From the NCBI GenBank assembly GCA_023362775.1, contig JALMGJ010000014.1:2688001-2752000 (forward strand): a DNA stretch of 64,000 bases. The letters run 5' to 3'. This document shows positions 58,001 to 64,000 of this stretch, piece after piece. Position numbers and translations under genes: made by a program. A model generated the notes under the pieces. The model did not search any database. It was not told the DNA's origin and worked only from the letters and a program-made list of their open reading frames with translations. Source of the DNA: Charina bottae (taxonomy: Eukaryota; Chordata; Lepidosauria; Squamata; Charinaidae). Numbering within the stretch: position 1 is the stretch's first letter; the number at the start of each line of letters is the position of its first letter.

Positions 58001-60828
58001 TGTACCTTTGGGGCTGACATGAGTGACCTCGTGTGTACCAGCTTGTGTTCCCAGGCAGAAGGCAGAATGTGAATTTGATAAATGGAAACTTCCTCACTTT
58101 GGGATACAAATTAGCTTTAAAAAAAATAGATTTCAGCAGTTTTCAATCCAGTTGAGGAAAACAGTTTTGCTGCCCCCAGTAATTCTGCACTTTTCTTATC
58201 TTTATTAATTTCACCTGGGGAGAAGGTACAGTCTTGGCATTAGGTGGGAGTAGGAGAGAGAAGAGGTGTGGCGTCTCCAACACACTTGGAAGTATGGACT
58301 TCTGCCTCGATTGCAATGAGATTTCTGCCTTTCCGGAAGCAGAATTTGCAGTAACCTTGGTGGAAAAACTAGCCTTTTTAGAACTCTGCTGGACAAGCCA
58401 TGGATCCCATTGTGCAAGATGTGACGGAATGAACAGAGGTGTTGAAACCCGTTCTGGAAAGCTCCCTTTCACTTTCCACTATTGATTTAACTGCTGTCAG
58501 CCACCACAGTGTTCAGAAAATGCGTCTTCCTTATCTCCTGAGTCATCGTTACCCAGATGGACCAAGTTTTGTCTCCATGTTAATTGCAAGGCGAAGCACA
58601 GCAACCTGTGCTCTAAACACTCTGCCTCTGTGAAGGCCATTTTTATCCAAGATGCTGGGGAAACCGTAGCGCGCTGCACCGGTCACCTCATATTGCAGAC
58701 AGACAGAGACTCTGCTGTTGATGGAATATTCTTACTTTTAACGTGAGTCCCCTGGGGGCCTCCCTCCCCGGTTGCCAGGCTCCATCATCCTCTTGACAGG
58801 AGCAATGACACAGCAGTGATCACGTTTTCTGGCCGAGCCAACAAGGAAACAAAAGGTGCTTTCAGCCACAGGGATCACTTAGAGACTCTGAAATGTTACC
58901 TCTTCTTAACCACTCTTTGTTTTTGTCTTTTCAGCTACCTTGGACTTTAGGTTGACTTTTTGCCACTTTCCCAGCCCAGCAGAAGAGATGCTCCTTCCTC
59001 ATTATTAATGATACCTGAAAAGTTGGGGGGGGAGGGGGAGTTGGAGGGGCAAGGAGCAGAGACACAAATCTCTAACCAGGAGCATAAACAAGAGGGTGTT
59101 TATCTCTGGGAGGGTGAAGAAACTTGTTGAACGGGTTCATGGCCATCCAGACAGGCACTGCCCCATTTTTTTTTCATTCAGTCTCGCCCTCTCTGCAAAT
59201 GCCATGACGAACAAAATTCAGACCTACTGTACGTGCTGTAGGCAGGATAAAGGAAGAAATTGAACCAAAGTTATGGAATTAATAGCTGTAAAAATCTCAG
59301 CTTGGCTCTGTTCCTACAGGCTAATACAGCAGGACTCTGCCAATGAATGAATACTACTAGAAGAAGAAAGATTTTTTTTGGGGGGGGGGTCATTTTTTTT
59401 TCTAGTCCCTGCCAATGGAACTTTACCTGTGCAGCTTTCAGCAGGATGGATTGGCAGAACCGTGTTTAAAGAACTACTACTGCAGCAGTTTATTACAGAG
59501 CCACCGCAATCATTTATGCCCATTGTGAGAATTTGGAATTGCAGTGGCACTGTCCCTAAATGTATGTGATTGGCCCCGTTTGACTTTCTCTCCACTGGGG
59601 CATCACTCCAGTGAGAATACCGGCTGATTGAGCTGCATGGGGAAATGCAGATGGTGCTGTGTCCCGAGTCAAAACATTAGGGGCCAGAATTAGAGAGAGC
59701 ACAGGCCATTGGCCTTCAGTTGATTGTAATGCCCAATACAGAACCCTTCAAAAACTCAAAACGGCGTGGATCCATGATGCTTAAAGTAAACCTCCTCTCA
59801 GTTTATTCTTTAATCTCTTTTCAGTTGATAATGGCTGATCATTGTGTTTTCTACAGTTGCGCCTGGGTCCTGAAGCTACACACAAGTGGTGCGTTCAGCC
59901 CCTTGGCTGTTAATTTTCTGGCTGCAAGTAAATACAACTTGCTTTAAGGAGCGTTTTGGGTCTTAGCTCGAGCAACCCACAAAGAGTAAGCCTGACATTC
60001 CAGTTGCTGAAAAGGTAAAGGTTCCCCCCGCACAGTTGTGCAGTCGTGTCCGACTCTAGGGGCTGGTGCTCATCTCCGTTTGTTATCCGAAGAGCCAGCG
60101 TTGTCTGAAGACGCTTCCACAGTCATGGGGCCGCATAATGCACGCGGAACGCTGTTACCATCCCACCGAAGTGCAACCTATTTATCTACTTGCATTTGCA
60201 TGCTTTCGAATTGCTAGGTTGGCAAGAGCTGGAGCTAGTGCGGGAGCTCACTCCGCACGCAGGGCTAGGGATTCGAACCTCCAAACTTGTGATCTTCCGA
60301 TCAACAAGCCTGGCGTCTTACCCGCTGAGCCACCACGCCCCTTCCAGTTACTAAAAAGTCCTAAAAGGGTTGCATTTCTCAATTTTTTTCCAGTTATATA
60401 TGACATTGCTCATTGGCTTTAAAAGGTTTGCCCAAAGTGCCAGATATAGATATTTTAATAAAATAGGGCATTGAGCAACTTTTTCTGTCTCCCCACCCCA
60501 TTTTCGTAGGTATCACGAACTGGTGACAAAATACGGGAAGCTGGAAAAGCTGGCTGTGGTCGACCTGAGGCCTCAGAGTAGCGCCAAAGTCGAAGTTTAC
60601 TTCAAAGATCAGGTGGAAGAGATGACCATCCGCTTGGATCAGACGGTGGCGGAGCTAAAGAAGCAACTGAAAGCGGTAGTCCAGCTGCCAACCAGCAACA
60701 TGCTTGTCACCTACTTTGATCACGAAGCCCCTTTTGGCCCCGAAGAGATGAAGTACAACTCGAGGGCGCTGCATTCTTACGGCATTCGGGATGGAGATAA
60801 AATCTACGTGGACTCCAAAACCAAGTAG
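44839..60828 (+). CDS. TBCEL: TBCEL, tubulin-folding cofactor E-like (complete; seven coding exons joined)
   Basis: Coding segments are 44839-44971, 46223-46362, 49390-49571, 51491-51747, 54395-54521, 55959-56075 and 60510-60828. They total 1275 bases, or 424 codons plus stop, the same length as the human protein. Known role: a cytosolic regulator of tubulin stability related to cofactor E but lacking its CAP-Gly domain; overexpression leads to tubulin loss and microtubule disassembly. Domain order: a short N-terminal segment, leucine-rich repeats at about residues 50-285 ([66 protein letters not shown]) and a C-terminal ubiquitin-like domain from about residue 335. All junctions are GT-AG with compatible phases, and no disabling change is seen. 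It lies downstream of GRIK4 on the same strand, as in mammals. Confidence 0.97.
44972..46222 (+). other. TBCEL intron
   Basis: Nothing recognised in this 1.25-kb intron. Confidence 0.6.
46223..46362 (+). CDS. TBCEL: TBCEL exon: first leucine-rich repeats
   Basis: The acceptor is ...ctttttcAG. It completes Asp45 and encodes residues 46-91: [20 protein letters not shown], then [16 protein letters not shown]. The LxLxxN-type repeat pattern is evident. Phase-0 end; donor GTAAAG. Confidence 0.97.
46795..47003 (+). mobile_element. SINE-like repeat
   Basis: 'gatgaccctgggctagttat', 'tctctcagcccagcctgcct', 'gcccaccttgaccttt' and a final 'aacaaataaat' match the pattern of the tRNA-derived squamate SINE at 53340-53600 in the opposite orientation. 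The tRNA-like head is poorly preserved. Confidence 0.6.
47505..49083 (+). mobile_element. L2-clade LINE, 5'-truncated, with a long open reverse-transcriptase frame
   Basis: An open frame of 417 codons (47647-48900) encodes most of the reverse transcriptase and the C-terminus: [32 protein letters not shown], the catalytic box [40 protein letters not shown] and a C-terminal block [14 protein letters not shown]. One frameshift near 47640 separates upstream [20 protein letters not shown]. The 3' UTR ends 'accgcccagagttccccg', 'ggggagatgggcggtcatat', then an (AAAT)n tail. The endonuclease is missing. The unbroken frame suggests a young insertion. I saw no clear target duplication. Confidence 0.92.
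49390..49571 (+). CDS. TBCEL: TBCEL exon: leucine-rich repeats
   Basis: The acceptor is ...ctctcccAG. Residues 92-151 plus two bases of Asp152: [20 protein letters not shown], then [16 protein letters not shown] and ILQELP. Donor GTAAGC. Confidence 0.97.
49572..51490 (+). other. TBCEL intron
   Basis: Nothing recognised. The open frames at 50835 and 51252 show no protein-like features. Confidence 0.6.
51491..51747 (+). CDS. TBCEL: TBCEL exon: leucine-rich repeats
   Basis: The acceptor is ...ctctgcAG. It completes Asp152 and encodes residues 153-237: [50 protein letters not shown] and [13 protein letters not shown], ending with one base of Gly238. Donor GTGAGG. This is the largest internal exon and carries the best-preserved repeats. 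Confidence 0.97.
51770..51920 (+). repeat. Dispersed repeat fragment ('cctgttggatcagacc' family)
   Basis: 'taagaatataagaggcctgt', then 'tggatcagaccaaaggccta', matches a repeat type common in reptile genomes. A diverged copy is at 26655-26765. Confidence 0.55.
52031..52060. repeat. (TG)n microsatellite
   Basis: About fourteen TG units. Confidence 0.9.
52551..53176. mobile_element. hAT miniature element containing a 56-bp minisatellite, 626 bp
   Basis: The ends are CAGAGCTTTCCAAAC and its inverted copy, with GACACACAGTTTGG next to the right end. Identical 8-bp duplications TTTTAGAG lie at 52543-52550 and 53177-53184. The interior is a tandem array, so the element is much longer than its relatives (184-286 bp). 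Confidence 0.93.
52654..53102. repeat. 56-bp minisatellite, eight units
   Basis: Units start GCAGGGCACAAGGCAGGCAC at 52654, 52710, 52766, 52822, 52878, 52934 and 52990. A final, more diverged unit is at 53046. Units differ at a few sites, such as TGCGCGG versus TGTGCGG and CACAGC versus CGCAGC. The array lies wholly inside the hAT element. Confidence 0.95.
53340..53600 (-). mobile_element. tRNA-derived squamate SINE, L2-like tail
   Basis: On the minus strand it begins GAGAGCCAGTTCGGTCTAG, then TGGTTAAGGCAACGGG (A box region) and GAGTTCTAGTCCCGCC (B box region). The body carries 'ctctcagcccaactcacct', and the 3' end is 'taataaaggcgggatagaaa' with A-rich repeats. It is apparently full length with a polymerase III promoter. 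Confidence 0.85.
53878..54079. mobile_element. hAT miniature element, 202 bp
   Basis: The ends CAGTGCTTTCCAAAC and, inverted, CATAGCTTTCCAAAC belong to the same family as 5868, 52551 and 61946. Flanks TTTTAAAG and TTTTAAAA match at seven of eight bases. The interior is GC-rich with GCGACACAC motifs. Confidence 0.9.
54395..54521 (+). CDS. TBCEL: TBCEL exon: end of the leucine-rich domain
   Basis: The acceptor is ...taaagcAG. Residues 239-279 flanked by split Gly238 and Arg280: [40 protein letters not shown]. The donor is AG|GTCTGG, a poor match beyond the GT, yet the protein phase and the next exon confirm the junction. Confidence 0.95.
54522..55958 (+). other. TBCEL intron
   Basis: Contains an L2-type tail at about 54655-54712 ('cctattcggggagatgggcg', then an (AAAT)n tail). 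Nothing else recognised. Confidence 0.6.
55959..56075 (+). CDS. TBCEL: TBCEL exon: linker to the ubiquitin-like domain
   Basis: The acceptor is ...atgtggcAG. It completes Arg280 and encodes residues 281-318: [38 protein letters not shown], ending in split Arg319. Donor GTGAGA. Confidence 0.97.
56178..56372 (+). mobile_element. BovB 3' fragment, 195 bp
   Basis: Starts at 'aagaccctgatgctgggaaa' and ends 'cggacacgactaaacgactg' followed by (AAC)n. Identical CAATTCAGAA lies at 56168-56177 and 56373-56382. It is the shortest of the three truncated BovB copies. Confidence 0.94.
60014..60341 (-). mobile_element. Sauria-type SINE, full length
   Basis: It has the same structure as 26150-26480, with a GGGGCGTGGTGGCTCAGCGG head and the BovB-like AGAGTCGGACACGACTG near its 3' end. 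Flanks at 59998-60014 and 60342-60358 match at 15 of 17 bases, so it is probably older. It sits about 170 bp upstream of the last TBCEL exon. Confidence 0.9.
60510..60828 (+). CDS. TBCEL: TBCEL terminal coding exon: ubiquitin-like domain
   Basis: The acceptor is ...ttttcgtAG. It completes Arg319 and encodes residues 320-424, then [93 protein letters not shown]. This is the beta-grasp ubiquitin-like domain of TBCE-family proteins, and there is no C-terminal diglycine. Confidence 0.97.
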
Positions 60829-61945
60829 CCCCTCTGCTCCAGTAGGCCCCGCTCCAGAGTGCACATCGGCCCCACATACACAGCCAAGGGACTTTCTGAT
60901 GGGGTGTTTCATTTGGGTTCATTGGTTGAGATTTGGTTTTTAGAGGTGTATCGGATCACTTCTCTAGCCCAGGTTGGCAGGCCCAGATCTGTGAGATAAG
61001 CACCAGGATTCAGCGCAGATTACAGTCAGGATGATTCTCAGAGGAGTGGCATCAAGCAGGTGTGCTGTTTTCCATTAGTATCTCCCAGCTGTTCCAGTAT
61101 ACTTGTGAATGTAGCATGAAAGGCTGTCTTCAAAGCTTGGAGGTTATTACAGCCACTCAGCCAGGGAATTCAGGCTTCCAGCAGGCATAAGGGTAAGGTA
61201 TGTGTGCAAAAGATTCTGGGGGCTCTTGTTCACTCAGCAGTTGGACTCCAATTACAAATGGCTGCTCTGCTGTCCCTTCACCTGGGTGGTCTGTCATTTC
61301 TTTCTTCCTGGAAGGCTTTTTGGAAGGAAAAGGTTCTTCAAGGCCTGTTCTACCAGACTTTGGCCTGCGGGATATCCAGCAGCATTCTGTATTTCAGATA
61401 GCGGCAGGGGAGTCTGAGAGGCACTTTCATGCGTGTGCACGCTGTCTTTCTTTCTCACATGGACATACAGTATACATACACCTGCAGCTTCCAAAGCACA
61501 GTAACAAGGACACACTACTAAATTGAATTCACTTAGATAACCATCCTGGTTTGCTAGTTCACCAAGGTAGCATAGGTGGACCATCTCTGTATAGGGCACT
61601 TCAGCTATTAAACGGATAGCACTTTTACGTACAGCCGCTGTGTCAGGCGGCTAAGCAGAATAGGTGATGGATCTGTTTTACAAAAGTCGTTGCCTGCTTG
61701 GTTGCTGAAGCAAACCACTCTGTGATTCTGCCAGTTTGCTAAAATATCATGAATCCCTTGCATTGCCAGTATATTTTCATTTCATTATTATGAATTGCAC
61801 TTTACCTTACCTTTCCTCCAAGGAGCTAAGGGTATCATAAATGCTGCTTCTCCCCCTCATTCCCTGCATCCATAATTTCATCCTTACAATAAACTTGTGT
61901 GGTAGGATTAGCTGAGGGATAGACACTGGTTCTTATCCACTAGAA

Positions 61946-62129
61946 CAGGGCTTTCCAAAGTGCCGCTGCTGGTGACACGCCGGCGGCGGCATGGCGGGGG
62001 CGCGCGCGGGGAGGCGTGCGGAGGTGCGTGCACAGCGGCTGCCGCTGCCACCGTGCACGCACGCGCTGCCGCTTCCGGGTGGTGTGGCGACACACTTTTG
62101 TGTCGCGACACACAGTTTGGAAAGCTCTG
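61946..62129. mobile_element. hAT miniature element with GC-rich interior, 184 bp
   Basis: The ends are CAGGGCTTTCCAAAG and, inverted, CAGAGCTTTCCAAACTG. Identical duplications CACTAGAA lie at 61938-61945 and 62130-62137. The right half, including 'ggtggtgtggcgacacac' and 'tgtcgcgacacacag', is nearly the reverse complement of the left part of the element at 5868. The interior is CpG-rich. Confidence 0.93.
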
Positions 62130-63634
62130 CACTAGAAACCTTCACAGCTAGTTTTAACCCGAGTTCCAGATTTGGTATTAGCTATGATACCTAGGTGGAA
62201 ACAAAAATCCAATACAGTTTAGTTCATTTTTAGTCAATTTTAAGCCAACAGAGGGATGCAAAACAAGTCCTGGTCCTCCAAGAAAGTTATCCCACTGCTG
62301 GTCATATTTATGCATGAGTCATTGTTCTGGACATGTCCTTTTATAGTCCATGATTTGTGCCGCTCCAATAGGGTGAGCTTCTGTTATAGAACTTCAAAGC
62401 AATCCTTCCGTTTTAATTTTGGGTGTGCAGTGCGCTTCTGTAATCAGAACTTTGAGAAACTGCCATGCAGACTATATAATATGCTTCCCACTGTTTTCAT
62501 AGACCATCAGTCTCTTGTCCGGTTCTGCTTGGAAATGCGTTAACATGGTTTACTTTGTAAATCAGGAAGGTTTTGCCCTTCCTTCCTTCCTCATGTCAGT
62601 TTCACAAGTTGGAAACAGTTGAATCCATCCGTTTTACACATGTACATTTAAATGTCCGGGGAGCCGGCTGATTCTTATTACCTGTGAACTTTTGACCTTA
62701 GTTGGTAGCTTTTATGCTCTGAAAGCAAGATTTTCCCACCCCCTGATTCCGCTATTCCCTCTTGGGGGCTTCCTTTTAATATAAATTGCAGAGTGTGGGG
62801 TTTTCCCCCCTCCTTTCTGGTATCTGTACTATTGGAAACCAAAAGAAACTTCTTGTTTTCTCATTGCAAAGGGGGCATTACACTGGGAACTCTTATCCAC
62901 TCTCTGTACTTTAGAGAGAGTGGCTTAGACAAAATAGCATTGGGGTCACCACCCCTCGTGAAGCCGCTGTTCTCCACCAAATTATATCTATTGGGCGTCA
63001 CTCCAGAATAATGTGTTAGCTGGATTCTGGATTTTATAACTATAGCAAGCTGAGGTTCTTTCCTCTCCATTTACTTAGCAAAATGCCCTTATGCTACCTT
63101 GTCATGGCATCCCGAATCAGCATTTTATTTATGATGGATGGGTGTGTGTGTGTTTGTGTGTGTATTTACACATACTGTAACGGGGAATGTTCATCTCAAG
63201 ATATTTTATTATAAAGTAAAGATCTATGGAAAGATAGAATTGTGTAATAATATACTATTATTTTATCTGTGGTCCTACTGTATAAAATACAGCAGCCCCA
63301 TAGTAGGGTTTGAAAGACTGGTTGGATGTAAAGGGCCAGCCAATCAAATTCTATGGAACAGTATTTCTTACCTTCCTCTCCACTCCAGTGTTGATACCAT
63401 GGTAATACTGTTCACTGCCCATATATTTGGCATCTTAAAAGGAAATCCCCCAAGCATTAAAGGGGGGGAGCAGCAAAGGAATTCCACTGAAGATCCATAT
63501 TTCTGTGTCTGTTGTTGAAAGAGGGTTAGTGTTAAACCCTAACCTTCCTTCCTTAACCTTGTGTCTCCTGTATTGTGACTTTTGGACTTCTGGAGAGCAG
63601 TAAGTTAGGGAAAAGCTGTTTTTAACTTGGAAAT

Positions 63635-63703
63635 CTTTTAACCGCTCAGAGTCCCCTATTCGGGGAGATGGGCGGGGATAAATTTAAATAATAAATAAAT
63701 CTA
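63635..63703 (+). mobile_element. L2-type 3' tail fragment
   Basis: 'aaccgctcagagtcccctat', then 'ggggagatgggcggggataa' and an (AAAT)n tail. Confidence 0.8.
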
Positions 63704-64000
63704 CAGGTTTTATAACTTAGGCAATTCAAGAGTGTTTGCTTGAGTTGACATTCTGCTAGGTATAATGTAGAGAGAAGAGGGTGTAGCAAGACAGAGCCTT
63801 TATTCAACCATCCCCGTTCTTTTTTAAAAAAAACAAACAAACTGAAATGCTTTGGAAGCTGAGGTCTGCATATAATACATTCTGTCAGCTTTCTGCAGTT
63901 ATACAGAATTGGCACATAACTATGAACAAAAAAGAGAGAAGCCAGGCTACATCAAATATTTAATCTTTTAATTAGGTACATTATAGGAGGATAAAAGCAG

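Larger units (their letters stand above)
56076..60509 (+). other. TBCEL last intron
   Basis: Holds a BovB tail and a Sauria-type SINE. The stretch 57000-59600 has frames on both strands, for example 98 codons at 57721-58017, with no recognisable protein. Confidence 0.6.
60829..64000 (+). other. TBCEL 3' UTR and downstream DNA
   Basis: A possible poly(A) signal AATAAA is at 61888-61893. TBCEL has a long 3' UTR in mammals, so transcription may extend further. A degraded SINE-like fragment (61795-61935), a hAT element (61946-62129), a (GT)n-rich patch near 63138-63165 and an L2 tail (63635-63703) are present. No TECTA exon is recognised. Confidence 0.55.

Noticed and set aside
57721..58017. 98-codon open frame in the last TBCEL intron
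   Set aside because: Reads like possible protein, but I see no known family, no strong splice sites and no support from neighbours. Left as chance unless conservation is shown.

Overview
This window is vertebrate nuclear DNA, almost certainly from a squamate reptile. It holds the 3' part of GRIK4 (kainate receptor subunit GluK4) followed, in the same orientation, by an apparently complete TBCEL (tubulin-folding cofactor E-like). This is the gene order I know from mammals, where TECTA follows. The squamate assignment rests on the repeats: BovB/RTE LINEs, Sauria-type SINEs ending in a BovB-like tail, L2 LINEs, a lizard-type L1, a Penelope-like element and several hAT miniature transposons. Sequence alone does not give the species.

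Layout. Positions 1-24100 hold the last six coding exons of GRIK4: pore loop, M3, the second half of the ligand-binding domain, M4 and the cytoplasmic tail. The introns are loaded with repeats. The intron after the fourth visible exon holds a processed TRAK1 pseudogene split by a 3.1-kb L1 and a smaller insertion. The next intron holds a nearly full-length BovB. Positions 24100-37900 are intergenic, with SINEs, a Penelope-like element, a Tigger-like element broken by BovB, a hAT miniature element, and one unexplained exon-like reading frame at 32822-33010. Positions 37900-38480 are a CpG-island promoter for TBCEL. Seven coding exons of TBCEL lie between 44839 and 60828 and sum to exactly 424 codons plus stop. 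TBCEL introns carry an L2 with a long open reverse-transcriptase frame and a hAT miniature element with a 56-bp minisatellite inside. The remainder, to 64000, is TBCEL 3' UTR or downstream DNA.

The two host genes are functionally unrelated: one is a synaptic ion-channel subunit, the other a tubulin-stability regulator. The repeats interact more clearly. BovB copies supply the tail also found on the Sauria-type SINEs, an L1 has inserted into a retrocopy of the kind L1 machinery makes, and hAT and pogo-like miniature elements occur with recognisable target-site duplications. No prokaryotic-type system, CRISPR array, rRNA or tRNA gene was seen. The most original lead is the exon-like frame at 32822-33010, followed by the hAT miniature-element family with interchangeable GC-rich interiors.
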